Assembly: GCA_030427205.1 (NCBI GenBank)
Contig: JAUHXC010000056.1
Span: forward strand, 1 to 54,834
Direction: 5' to 3'
DNA from: a bacterium
Lineage (GTDB): Bacteria > Myxococcota_A > Bradymonadia > UBA7976 > UBA1532
DNA: 54,834 nt
Positions 1 to 11,370 of the stretch are shown here, in pieces. Position 1 is the stretch's first letter; the number at the start of each line of letters is the position of its first letter. A program made the translations under genes and the position numbers. The notes beneath the pieces were generated by a model. It was not told the origin of the DNA. It saw only the letters and a program-made list of their open reading frames with translations, and searched no databases.

Positions 1-166
1 GGTGCACATCATCCGGCTCGAACAGCCGCATCGCCTGCCCGATCACGCCGATGAGGCGCCGGTTCGCCTCCGGCCCCGGGCGCAGCAGGAAGCGGCTCTG
101 CATGCAGCGCCACGTCAATTCGAATGGTTGCATCTCTCGCTCGACGTAGCGCAGCGCCCGTCCCAT
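1..166 (-). CDS. RAYT-like (REP-associated tyrosine transposase) protein, 5' fragment cut by window edge
   Basis: The minus strand reads an open frame of 55 codons from ATG at 166 to the window edge. A good ribosome site (GGAGG, complement of 174-178) lies 7 nt upstream. The N-terminus starts MGRALRY and contains QSRFLLRPGPEANRRL followed by a predicted helix. This resembles the start of Y1/RAYT-type transposase-like proteins of myxobacteria, which begin with a PRALRY-like segment and a QSRxLLRPSPExN segment. Family members cut single-stranded DNA at palindromes using a catalytic Tyr and an HUH motif. Both would lie outside the window, so activity cannot be judged. The neighbouring repeat-rich DNA (about 290-1080) fits a mobile-element setting. 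The family call rests on recalled resemblance of a short N-terminus only. Confidence 0.55.
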   Translation of the reverse strand, partial: MGRALRYVEREMQPFELTWRCMQSRFLLRPGPEANRRLIGVIGQAMRLFEPDDVH

Positions 167-310
167 GGCTCGACCTCCTCTGTCGTCAGAGAGGTCATCG
201 ATCGCTGAGCGGCGATGTTGCGCACTTTCTCGTGTTTCTCCGCGGGCGGCCGGAAGAATCGGCGCCGACGACGCTCCGCCGACGGACCCGAAACCGAAGT
301 TTGGCCGCGG

Positions 311-748
311 ATCCCGCCGCGGCGGCACCGAAATCGACGGCAACGGCTGCCGAGACGACCCCATCGAGCCCGCGAGGCATGAATTTGCGCCGGGCGCCGA
401 CCGCGGCGCCGTCAGCCGTCGATTCTTCGGCCCCGAGCCCGACCGTGGCGGCGCCGGCCGTCGAAGCTCTGCTTCAGCTTCCGTGGAGGGCGGCGCCGCG
501 CGGCGTCGCTTTGGACTTCGGGCGGTGCAAGGCGGCAGCCGAGGCCGAAGCAACGGTCCACGCGCCGGCCGCGACCGCCCGAAAGCCCGCTGCTTCGGCT
601 TCGAAGACCGCCACCATCGGCGCAGCGAACCGAACCATCGCCCCAGAGCCCGCCACCGTCGGCGTCGCGAGCGAGACTTTGCCCCGCGGTCCCGATGGGG
701 TCGCCTCCGCGGCCATTGCCGTCGATTTCGGGGCCGCCACGGCGGGAT
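311..748. repeat. Long inverted repeat, 68-bp arms
   Basis: Arm 1 is 311-378 and arm 2 is 681-748 in opposite orientation. Aligned by hand the arms differ at about 9 of 68 positions, with no gaps. The spacer is about 302 bp. Read in frame, arm 1 on the plus strand and arm 2 on the minus strand give almost the same peptide (AAPKSTATAAETTPS versus AAPKSTAMAAEATPS). The repeat array therefore appears to have been inverted at one end. Recombination between the arms could flip the segment 379-680. Confidence 0.7.
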
Positions 749-1071
749 CGTCGACCGTTGCTGCGCGATCCGGCGCCGACACCGTCGAGACCGCGCCCGT
801 TGCCACGCCAGCTGACGCCGACCACGGCGAGGCCGCGCCCATGAGCACGCCATCGGCCACCGACGCCGTCGACGCCGCGCCCATCGCCACGCCATTCGCC
901 GCCGACAGCGTCGAGACCGCGCGCGATGCGCCGCCAGCGGGCCTCGACCGGGTCGCGACCGCGCGCAGAGCCGCGCGCGTCGGGGGCGTGCCCGGCGGCG
1001 CGGTATCCATTGCCACAGCGCCCGAAGCGGACGCGGTCGACGCGGTGTTCGAAGCCATGGGATCGCCGTCG
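610..1071. repeat. Degenerate 42-bp tandem repeat array
   Basis: A recurring GAC-nnn-GTC-GAG-like motif begins at 778, 820, 862, 904, 946 and again at 1030, exactly 42 bp apart (84 for the last step). Weaker copies occur at 610, 652 and 694. The period corresponds to a 14-codon unit. On the minus strand this reads as repeats such as SVADGVLMGAASPW followed by SASAGVATGAVSTV. Copies are diverged, so this is an old array. It lies directly beside the RAYT-like gene and overlaps the right arm of the inverted repeat. Confidence 0.7.
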
Positions 1072-1208
1072 GGGTCGCTCGGTGTCGAGGGCGTAGACGC
1101 GCGCTCCGGCGGCGAAGGCGCCGGGCGCCGGGCGCCGAGCGCGGGAAGCGGAGCGGGGGGTACGGGGTCGTGCGGGGCGCGGCGGCCGGGGCGACCGCCG
1201 GCGCGGGA

Positions 1209-2132
1209 TCAGCCGTTGGGGTCGGCGAGCGGGGCGAGCAGCGGGCGCTCGGCGGGAGCCGGCGCCGCGTCGGGGCTGGGGGCGGGCTCGGCGCGGGCGT
1301 CGGCGTCGGCGAGAGCGTCGAACGACTCGCCGGCGGGGCCCTCGCCGTTCGGCGCGCCTTCGCGGTCGGCGATCTGCTCCATGATGCCGGCCACCTCGTC
1401 GTCGAGGTCGATCTCGCCCTCGACGTTCTGCCCGCTGCGGCGGCGGGCGTAGATCGCGGCGAGGCGGTCGTCCTGGTCGAAGATCGGCGCGAGCACCTTC
1501 GCCTGATGCTCGGGGTCGCGCACCAGCGTCACGATCGCGCAGAACAGCTCGATCATCGCCTGGTGCACCGCCTGCCACGCCGTCGCCAGCTCGCCGGCGG
1601 TGACCTTGTCCTCGTACTCGAGCGCGGCGGCGTACTGCGGCCTCAGCTCGACGAGCACCGCGAGGTGGTGGCCGATGGTCAGCGTGCGCGCCAGGTCAGC
1701 GTCGGGGCCCGACAGCCCGTCGACGAGGATCTCGAGCTGGATGAGCTCCTCTTCGTAGGGCGCCTGCACGAAGGCGCGCAGGCCGCGGGGGAAGTAGCGC
1801 CGCAGCACCTTCTCGGCGGCGGCGGCCTCTTCGCTGCCGGGCAGGTCTCTGACGTAGCGGGCGCAGGTGTCGTGGATGAAGCCGATGCGCACGTCGCAGC
1901 GGCGGTCGATGGGCGCCGCGCGGCCCTCGCCGCGGGCCTGGATCTGGCCGAAGCGCAGCGAGCGGACGTACACGTAGTCGCGGGTGGCGTGCAGCGCGCC
2001 GTCGATGAAGGGCCGCAGGTCGAAGTAGCCGAGCGGATAGGCGAGGCCGGCGACGTTGTTCGCCGCGACATTCGCGCGGCCGGGCGGGAACTGGCGCAGC
2101 TTCTGGATCCGGGTGTGAACGGGCATGGCCAT
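1209..2132 (-). CDS. Hypothetical protein, helical, 307 aa
   Basis: I do not recognise the family. The 307-residue product starts MAMPVHTRIQKL from ATG at 2132, with a GAGGAGG-type ribosome site just upstream on the minus strand (complement of about 2137-2143). Residues 1-80 are mixed. Residues 80-235 look almost entirely helical and could form a helical bundle. From about 250 on the chain is acidic and then Ala/Pro-rich (PAPSPDAAPAPAERP), a disordered tail. There is no signal peptide or membrane segment, so it is probably cytoplasmic. Its layout (helical core of about 240 residues plus an acidic Ala/Pro tail, next to a repeat array) is shared with the 301-aa protein at 53496-54401, although no clear sequence similarity was seen by eye. 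Real coding is supported by the ribosome site, codon bias and non-repetitive sequence. Confidence 0.75.
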   Translation of the reverse strand: MAMPVHTRIQKLRQFPPGRANVAANNVAGLAYPLGYFDLRPFIDGALHATRDYVYVRSLRFGQIQARGEGRAAPIDRRCDVRIGFIHDTCARYVRDLPGSEEAAAAEKVLRRYFPRGLRAFVQAPYEEELIQLEILVDGLSGPDADLARTLTIGHHLAVLVELRPQYAAALEYEDKVTAGELATAWQAVHQAMIELFCAIVTLVRDPEHQAKVLAPIFDQDDRLAAIYARRRSGQNVEGEIDLDDEVAGIMEQIADREGAPNGEGPAGESFDALADADARAEPAPSPDAAPAPAERPLLAPLADPNG

Positions 2133-2381
2133 GGTGGGCCTCCTCGGGCGCAGGTGCAGCGGTGCCGTCCCCGGCGCACGCCATGCGCGCCGACCGACGG
2201 TGGCTCTCGAAAGGCCGTCCGCTGCGGTGTTGAGTACGTCCGAGGCTAGCGGGTGATCGGGACTTCGTAAACCCCGAGTTTCTAACGATTCTTGCAGTCT
2301 TTGCGTAGTCGACCGAGATCACAGCGGTTCTCGATCGGCGTTTTTCCACGCGACGTTTCCATATGGTGACGTCTTGCGCCC

Positions 2382-2412
2382 GCCGGTCGGGTTCAGCCCG
2401 CGCCCGACCGGC
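2382..2412 (-). terminator. Strong hairpin downstream of the kinase gene
   Basis: A perfect 10-bp stem (GCCGGTCGGG at 2382-2391 pairing with 2403-2412) with an 11-nt loop begins 12 nt past the stop codon of the minus-strand kinase gene. No T-tract follows. In such GC-rich genomes a bare strong stem-loop in this position is the usual terminator candidate. Confidence 0.5.
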
Positions 2413-2423
2413 CATGGCGCGCT

Positions 2424-5606
<3,183 letters not shown>

Positions 5607-5774
5607 CACCGCGGCCGCGTCCGGGCTGCTGTCTTCGGGGCGGTCGCCCGGCACGCACACCTCGCAAGCTCGTGGGCACAGCGGTTCATCGACACGGTGA
5701 CTTCGGCGGCAGATCAGATCAGCCCATACCCGACGGTTGTCATCAACCCCACGACGGGATATCGAGGCGAGACC

Positions 5775-7121
5775 ATGAATACGCTCACCGAGTCCGCTGG
5801 CGAGCCCGAGAGCACCGACCTCGACGTCGGCCCCGTCCCGCAGCTGGTGCTGGCCTTCGGACCGCGCGGCATGGCGCCGATGCGGCGACCGCTCATGCGC
5901 GATGCGGTCGAGATCGGCCGCGGCGGATCTCCGCTGGGCCTCGGGCCGCTCGACGACGGCCGCATGTCGCGGCGCCACGCGCGGCTCGAGCGGCGGGACG
6001 GACAGTGGCACGTCGCCGATCTGGGCAGCCGCAACGGCACCACGCTCAACGGGCGCCCGCTGTCCGGCCCGACGCCGCTCGCAGACCGCGACATCGTGCG
6101 CACCGGCGATACGCTGTGGGTCTTCCGCCGGGCGCCGGTCGGCCGGCGGGTCGAGCTGGCGGGCGATCCCGAACACCCGCTGGTGGGCATCAGCCCCGAG
6201 CTCGATCTGCTGCGGGCCGACATCGAGGTCGTCGCCCCGCGCCCGCTCTCGGTGCTGGTGCTCGGCGAGACCGGCACCGGCAAGGAGGTCGCCGCCCGCA
6301 CCCTGCACCGGGCGTCGGGCCGCTCGGGGCGCTTCGTCGGGCAGAACTGCGCCGCCCTGCCGGGGCAGCTGCTCGAGGCGACCCTCTTCGGCCATCGCAG
6401 GGGCGCGTTCACCGGCGCCGATACCGACCGCGACGGGCTCATCCAGGAGGCGGACGGCGGCACGCTCTTCCTCGACGAGCTCGGCGAGATGCCGCAGGCC
6501 CTGCAGACGGCGCTGCTGCGGGTGCTCGAGACCCACACCGTGCGCCGGGTGGGCGCGACCCGCGACGAGCCCGTCGACCTGCGGGTGGTCGGCGCGACCC
6601 ACGTCGACCTGACCCTGGCGGTGCGGCAGAAGACCTTCCGCCTCGACCTCTACGGCCGGCTCGCCGGCTGGACCCTCGAGCTGCCGCCGCTGCGCCAGCG
6701 CCCCGAGGACGTACCGGTGCTCGCCGCCCGCTTCACCGATCGCGCGCTCGACCCCAACCTCGTCGAGGCCTTGATGCTGCACGCGTGGCCGCTCAACGTG
6801 CGCGGGCTGCGCGCGGTCATCGAGCGGGCAGCCGTGCGCCCCGAGGGCCCGCTCAAGCTCGATCGGCAGGTGCGCGCCGCGCTGGCCCAGGCCCGGGCGC
6901 TGATGGGCGGCACCATCGGGGAAGACGATCGCAGCGACCCGCCGGCCGCGGCGTCTGCCGAGCCGCGAGAGGCGCCCGACGCCGCCGCGCTCGTCGCCGC
7001 GCTGACGGCCCACGGCGGGCAGGTCGCCGCCGTCGCCCGGGCGCTCGACGCCTCACGGCAGCAGGTCTACCGTTGGATGAAGCGCCACGGGCTGTCGGCG
7101 GGCGACTTCCGCGGCGAGTAG
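5775..7121 (+). CDS. Sigma-54-dependent activator with N-terminal FHA domain
   Basis: A 448-aa enhancer-binding protein. The FHA domain (about 25-120) carries the usual phospho-Thr-binding signatures EIGRG (46-50), SRRH (65-68) and LGSRNGT (83-89). The AAA+ sigma-54 domain (about 137-360) has Walker A GETGTGKE (164-171), the sigma-54-contacting GAFTGA loop (210-215) and Walker B LFLDELGE (231-238). A Fis-type helix-turn-helix ends the protein (about 416-440, AVARALDASRQQVYRWMKRH). ATG at 5775 follows a GAGGCGAG ribosome site. It should open promoters with -24/-12 elements in response to a phosphorylated partner, most simply the divergent kinase whose gene starts 169 bp away. The C-terminal half of the AAA domain is slightly short (FRLDLYGRL in place of the usual DLYYRL). 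Target genes cannot be named from the window. Confidence 0.93.
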   Translation: MNTLTESAGEPESTDLDVGPVPQLVLAFGPRGMAPMRRPLMRDAVEIGRGGSPLGLGPLDDGRMSRRHARLERRDGQWHVADLGSRNGTTLNGRPLSGPTPLADRDIVRTGDTLWVFRRAPVGRRVELAGDPEHPLVGISPELDLLRADIEVVAPRPLSVLVLGETGTGKEVAARTLHRASGRSGRFVGQNCAALPGQLLEATLFGHRRGAFTGADTDRDGLIQEADGGTLFLDELGEMPQALQTALLRVLETHTVRRVGATRDEPVDLRVVGATHVDLTLAVRQKTFRLDLYGRLAGWTLELPPLRQRPEDVPVLAARFTDRALDPNLVEALMLHAWPLNVRGLRAVIERAAVRPEGPLKLDRQVRAALAQARALMGGTIGEDDRSDPPAAASAEPREAPDAAALVAALTAHGGQVAAVARALDASRQQVYRWMKRHGLSAGDFRGE

Positions 7122-7347
7122 GGATCCGGCGGGCAGGCCGCGACCTGCACGGATACGAAGCGCATGGCGTGCGCTCGATGGTGGGCGTGCAGGGGCCGAT
7201 AGCGGCGGAGCCCGGGTTCGATTCGAAGGTCGACCGCCGGCCGGCGAACGGCGCGTTCGAGGGGGCGTCGCGACGCAGCGCGCTGGCGCCTCCCCGGCGT
7301 TTGGCGGTAAAACGGCGCCCCTGTCGCCAGCCCCCGAGACCGGCCCG

Positions 7348-9720
7348 ATGCACAGCCTCACCCGCCTCGTCCTCGCCCCGGCCCTCGCCGCCACGGCCAT
7401 CGTGCTCTACGAAGTGCTGCGGACGACCGTCGCCGGCCCCGGCACGCTCGGCGGCGATCTGCCCGGCTTCGCGCTGGCGGTCGCCGGCCTGCTCGGGCTG
7501 CCGCTGTGGCTCGCCGGCGTGCTGGGCATCGGCGGCTTCGCGCTGGTGCGCGGCGGCTGGCGCTGGGGGCACGAGGGCGAGGCCCCGTCGACCGCCGAGT
7601 GGGTCGCCCGCGCGCTCTACGGCGGCTTCGCGCTGGCCGCGCTGGTGGCCGGTACGCAGCAGGCGACGATCTACTTCGTCAAGGCGTTTCGCAAAGCGGT
7701 CTACGAAGGGCTGGCGACCGGTCTGAGCGCCGCGCTGATCGTGCTGGTGCTCGCCGCCTTCGCCGGGCCCTCGATCGGGGTCCTGCGGCGCCTGCTGCGG
7801 GCCCTCAGCCGTCGGCTGCCGCCCGTTCTCGATCCGACGAGGCCCCGGGTGGCCATCGTCGCCGCCGGGCTGCTGGCGGTCATCGGGGCGGCCCTGGCGC
7901 CCATCGTGGTCACGCCGCTGCACACCGTCGATCTGCGCCCCGCCCGGCTGATGCTGGCCTGGGCGCTGCTCTTGGGCGGGGCCGTCTGGCTCGTCGGTCG
8001 GCGCACGCCGGGCAGGGCCGGGCTGGCGGCGGGTCTGGGCCTGGGCGCGGTCTTCGTCGGCGGGCTGGTCATCGCCGCCCACGGGCTCTCGTCGAGCCAG
8101 CGCACCCGGCTGGCCATCGACCGCGATACCCTGGTGGCGGGGCCGATCACCCAGCGGCTGGGCAAGCTGGGCGACGGCGACGGCGACGGCGTGCCCCGGC
8201 TCTTCGCCGGCGGCGACTGCGACGACGACGACCCGAAGATCGAGCCGGGGGCCTACGATCGGCCGGGCGACGGGATCGACCAGAACTGCACCGGCGCCGA
8301 CCTCGACCTCGACGCCGATCCGCTCGTCGCGCCCGAGCGGCCGGCGCCGGTGGCCCGGCGCAATCACAACGTGGTGCTGCTGACCATCGACGCCCTGCGC
8401 TACGACGTCGTCGCCCGCCACATGCCGCGGCTGCAGGCGCTGGCCGGCTCCGCGGTCGACTTCCGCAACGCCTACAGCCACGGCGCGGCCACCTACTGGT
8501 CGATCCCCGCGCTGCTGGCGAGCACGATGCCCAGCCGGCTCGAGATGGGCCGCGACCAGACGCCGGTCAACAGCATGCGGGTGCTGCCCGAGGTGCTGCG
8601 CGACGCGGGCTGGCACACCGCGCTCTTCGCCAACGTGACGGTCTTCTTCGTGCGCGGGCTGCGCCAGGGGGCGCAGGTCACCGACTACTCGACCAGCGCG
8701 TACACGGTGCACGGGGCCAAGCCCGGCTCGGCGCACATGACCGACAACCTGCTGGCCCACGTCGACAAGTTCCGCGAGGGCAAGCTCAAGCCCAAGCGCG
8801 AGCGCTTCTTCGTCTGGGCCCATTATTACGACCCGCACGACCCCTACTTCGAGGTGCCGGGCTACCCGGCCGAAGACGGCAGCGACCGCGCGCGCTACGA
8901 GGCGATCACCCGCTACCTCGATGACGAGCTGGCGCGGCTCTTCAAGGGCCTCAGGGAGCGCGGGCTGTGGGACGACACCCTGATCGTGCTCACCGCCGAC
9001 CACGGCGACGAGTTCCTCGACCACGGGCACCGCTTCCACGGGCGCACGCTGTACGAAGAGATGGTGCACGTGCCGCTCATCCTCAAGGTGCCCGGCGTCG
9101 GACCGCGGCCGATCGAGGTGCCGGTGGGCCAGATGGAGCTGGCGCCGACGCTGCTCGATCTGCTGGGGCTGCCGATCCCCGATAGCTTCCTCGGGCGCAG
9201 CCGGGCCGACGAGATCCGGACCGGCACGCCGGCGGCGGTCGAGCCGGTCTTCTTCGAGATCTTCCCCGACTCGAATTACGACAGCTGGCAGGTGGGCATG
9301 CGCCGGGGCGATCTGAAGCTGATCCACCGGCTCGATCAGCACTACTTCGAGCTGTACGACCTCGCGGCCGATCCGCTCGAGCGGGACAACGTCTTCGACG
9401 ATCACCCCGAGGCGGCGTCGATGGCCGCCGAGCTGCTGCGCTACGAGGATCACCATATCTACAACCTCGCCCGGGCCAGGACCGGCGGGCGGGTGCCCGA
9501 TGGCTCACCGCCCAAGGGGCGGGTGCACGGTCAGCGGGGCAAGCGCAGCAAGCGGCCGAAGAAGGCGCGCAACCCGCGGCCGGCTCACCCGAGCCCGCAG
9601 CCGGCCAGGGCAGCGCCCGCGCCGGCCACGCCCGCCACGCCGCCGACGAAGCCGGCCACGCCGCCGACGAAGCCGGCCAAGGCGCCGACACCGGCGCCGG
9701 CCGAGGTGCCGGCCCGCTGA
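7348..9720 (+). CDS. Membrane-anchored sulfatase-family protein with a MopE-type calcium loop
   Basis: 790 aa. Residues 5-250 hold five or six hydrophobic segments. A short metal-loop region follows (GDGDGDGVPRLFAGGDCDDDD at about 275-295, then a GDGIDQNC motif near 308-314), typical of MopE/MXAN repeat proteins. The alkaline-phosphatase-fold sulfatase domain runs from about 342 to 680. It has the metal Asp in LLTIDALRYD, WSIPALL at 384-390 where sulfatases carry the C/S-x-P-x-R nucleophile motif, and TADHGDEF near 550. The nucleophile position appears to be Ser385 and the following Arg of classic sulfatases is missing, so it may be a phospho- or sulfo-transferase/hydrolase of unknown substrate. 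The C-terminal 70 residues are basic and then Pro/Ala/Thr-rich with PPTKPA repeats. Start ATG 7348 has only a weak ribosome site. Confidence 0.85.
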   Translation: MHSLTRLVLAPALAATAIVLYEVLRTTVAGPGTLGGDLPGFALAVAGLLGLPLWLAGVLGIGGFALVRGGWRWGHEGEAPSTAEWVARALYGGFALAALVAGTQQATIYFVKAFRKAVYEGLATGLSAALIVLVLAAFAGPSIGVLRRLLRALSRRLPPVLDPTRPRVAIVAAGLLAVIGAALAPIVVTPLHTVDLRPARLMLAWALLLGGAVWLVGRRTPGRAGLAAGLGLGAVFVGGLVIAAHGLSSSQRTRLAIDRDTLVAGPITQRLGKLGDGDGDGVPRLFAGGDCDDDDPKIEPGAYDRPGDGIDQNCTGADLDLDADPLVAPERPAPVARRNHNVVLLTIDALRYDVVARHMPRLQALAGSAVDFRNAYSHGAATYWSIPALLASTMPSRLEMGRDQTPVNSMRVLPEVLRDAGWHTALFANVTVFFVRGLRQGAQVTDYSTSAYTVHGAKPGSAHMTDNLLAHVDKFREGKLKPKRERFFVWAHYYDPHDPYFEVPGYPAEDGSDRARYEAITRYLDDELARLFKGLRERGLWDDTLIVLTADHGDEFLDHGHRFHGRTLYEEMVHVPLILKVPGVGPRPIEVPVGQMELAPTLLDLLGLPIPDSFLGRSRADEIRTGTPAAVEPVFFEIFPDSNYDSWQVGMRRGDLKLIHRLDQHYFELYDLAADPLERDNVFDDHPEAASMAAELLRYEDHHIYNLARARTGGRVPDGSPPKGRVHGQRGKRSKRPKKARNPRPAHPSPQPARAAPAPATPATPPTKPATPPTKPAKAPTPAPAEVPAR

Positions 9721-9744
9721 CGCGGCGCTGTCACTGACGTGCTA

Positions 9745-9766
9745 CCGTCCCGTCGAGGAGGGACGG
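9745..9766 (+). promoter_or_regulatory. Hairpin covering the ribosome site of the symporter gene
   Basis: CCGTCCC (9745-9751) pairs perfectly with GGGACGG (9760-9766) across an 8-nt loop. The ribosome site GAGGAGG (9756-9762) sits in the loop and 3' arm, 5 nt before the ATG at 9768. Folding would hide the ribosome site, so translation could depend on upstream translation, temperature or a ligand. Confidence 0.45.
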
Positions 9767-9767
9767 C

Positions 9768-11300
9768 ATGCACGAGAGCCTGATCTACAAGGTCGTCGGG
9801 GTCGGCGCTTATCTGCTGATTCTGGTGGGCATCGGCGTCGTGGCCTCCCGCCGCATGAAAGACATGCGGGACTACTTCGCCGGCGGCAAGAAGCTGGGCT
9901 TCTGGTCGGTGGCGTTCTCGGCGCGGGCGACGGGCGAGTCGGCGTGGCTGCTGCTGGGCCTGACCGGCATGGGCGCCGCCCTGGGCCTCGAGGCGCTGTG
10001 GGTCGTGCTCGGCGAGGTGCTCGGCGTGGCCGGCGCGTGGCTGCTGCTGGCGCGCCCGTTCAAGCGGCTGACCGATCGCTACGACTCGATCACCGTGCCC
10101 GATTATCTCGAGAGCCGCTTCGGCGCGACGACGCCGACCCTGCGGCTGGTGGCCGCCGGCGCGCTGGTGGTCTTCGTGACGATCTACGTCAGCGCCCAGA
10201 TCGACGCGACCGGCACCGCGTTCGAGAGCTTCCTCGACGTCGACTATTACACCGGCGCGCTGGTGGGCTTCGCGGTGGTGCTGGCCTACATCACCACCGG
10301 CGGGTTCGTGGCGGTGGTGTGGTCCGACGTCTTCCAGGGCACGCTGATGTTCTTCGGGTTGGTGGCCCTGCCGATCGTCGGCACGGTGATGGCCGGCGGG
10401 CCGGGCGCGGTGGCCGATCAGCTCGCGGCGATCGATCCGGCGCTGCTGACCTTCGGCGGCGGCGCCGACGGCTGGAGCGCGCTGGATGTGGCGGGGGTGA
10501 TCAGCCTGGCGCTGATCGGGCTCGGCTTCTTGGGCTCGCCGCAGATCTTCGTGCGCTTCATCTCGCTCAAAGGCGAGGGCGAGCTGCGCAAGGGCAGCGC
10601 GGTGGCCCTGGTCTGGACGCTGCTGGCCGACAGCGGCGCGGTCTTCACCGGCATGGTCGGCCGGGCGCTGCTGACCGGGCCCGACGATCCGCTGTCGACC
10701 CTGGGCAACAACGGCGAGAGCGTGCTGCCGATGCTGGTCGAGCACAGCATGCCGCTCTTGTTGGTGGGGCTGTACATCGCGGTGGTGCTCTCGGCGATCA
10801 TGTCGACGGTCGACTCGCTGCTGGTCGTCGCCGGCAGCGCGGCGGTGCGTGATGTCTGGCAGAAGGTGCTGCACCCCGAGGTGCCCGAGTCGGCGCTGGT
10901 GGGGCGCAGCCGCAAGATGACCTTCGCCCTGGCCCTGGCGGCGCTGGCGGTGGCGCTGACCGTGGCGGTGACCACCCCCGATCGCACGATCTTCTGGTTC
11001 GTGATCTTCGGCTGGTCGGGCATCGCGGCGACGTTCTGTCCGACGATCATCCTCTCGCTGTTCTGGCGGGGCTTCACCGGCCGCGGGGCGCTGGCGGCGA
11101 TGATCGTGGGCTTCGCCGGGGTGCCGCTGTTCAAGTTCGCCGCGCCGCTGCTGCCCGAGGTGGGGCCGTTCTTCGCGGCGCTGGGCGAGCTGCCGCCGGC
11201 GTTCGTGCTCTCGGCGCTGGCGGGCGTCGTCGTCAGCCGCTTCGATCCGCGGGGCCCGCCGGCGGACGCCGCGGCCCATCTGGACGACGCCCACCGCTGA
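9768..11300 (+). CDS. Sodium:solute symporter (SSS family, PutP-like)
   Basis: A 510-aa integral membrane protein with about 13 hydrophobic segments. Family features are the first half of the LeuT-like core (the ARATGESAWLLLGLTGMG segment near 45-65), the conserved PDYLESRFG after helix 3, TGGFVAVVWSDVFQG near 180-195, and SAIMSTVDSLLVVAGSA near 340-355, where SSS transporters bind the second sodium ion. The closest named relatives are sodium/proline symporters (PutP), but the substrate cannot be set from sequence alone. ATG 9768 has a perfect GAGGAGGG ribosome site that sits in a stem-loop. The gene begins 47 bp after the sulfatase gene on the same strand and may be co-transcribed. No frameshift or missing segment is seen. 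Confidence 0.92.
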   Translation: MHESLIYKVVGVGAYLLILVGIGVVASRRMKDMRDYFAGGKKLGFWSVAFSARATGESAWLLLGLTGMGAALGLEALWVVLGEVLGVAGAWLLLARPFKRLTDRYDSITVPDYLESRFGATTPTLRLVAAGALVVFVTIYVSAQIDATGTAFESFLDVDYYTGALVGFAVVLAYITTGGFVAVVWSDVFQGTLMFFGLVALPIVGTVMAGGPGAVADQLAAIDPALLTFGGGADGWSALDVAGVISLALIGLGFLGSPQIFVRFISLKGEGELRKGSAVALVWTLLADSGAVFTGMVGRALLTGPDDPLSTLGNNGESVLPMLVEHSMPLLLVGLYIAVVLSAIMSTVDSLLVVAGSAAVRDVWQKVLHPEVPESALVGRSRKMTFALALAALAVALTVAVTTPDRTIFWFVIFGWSGIAATFCPTIILSLFWRGFTGRGALAAMIVGFAGVPLFKFAAPLLPEVGPFFAALGELPPAFVLSALAGVVVSRFDPRGPPADAAAHLDDAHR

Positions 11301-11370
11301 GCGTCTGTGTCACCGACGGGTATCGAGGCTGCTCCCATGGGGTGAACCCGCAAAACAGAGGAGCCCACCC

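Larger units (their letters stand above)
167..1208. other. Repeat-rich stretch without a convincing gene
   Basis: This 1-kb gap between the RAYT-like start and the 307-aa gene is filled by Ala/Thr-coding, 42-bp periodic sequence and by a long inverted repeat (listed separately). Open frames exist on both strands because the DNA is GC-rich and lacks TA-containing stops. The minus-strand frame at 474-1058 (194 codons) is the most regular: it reads as about ten 14-residue repeats rich in Ala, Val, Ser and Thr. No ribosome site precedes its ATG at 1058 and no non-repetitive domain is visible. It may be a decayed repeat protein or non-coding repeat DNA. Confidence 0.5.

Noticed and set aside
7214..7240. 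tRNA-like T-arm (GGTTCGATTC) in the gap before the sulfatase gene
   Set aside because: The complementary stem and the rest of a cloverleaf (acceptor stem, D-arm, anticodon arm) are absent in the flanking bases.
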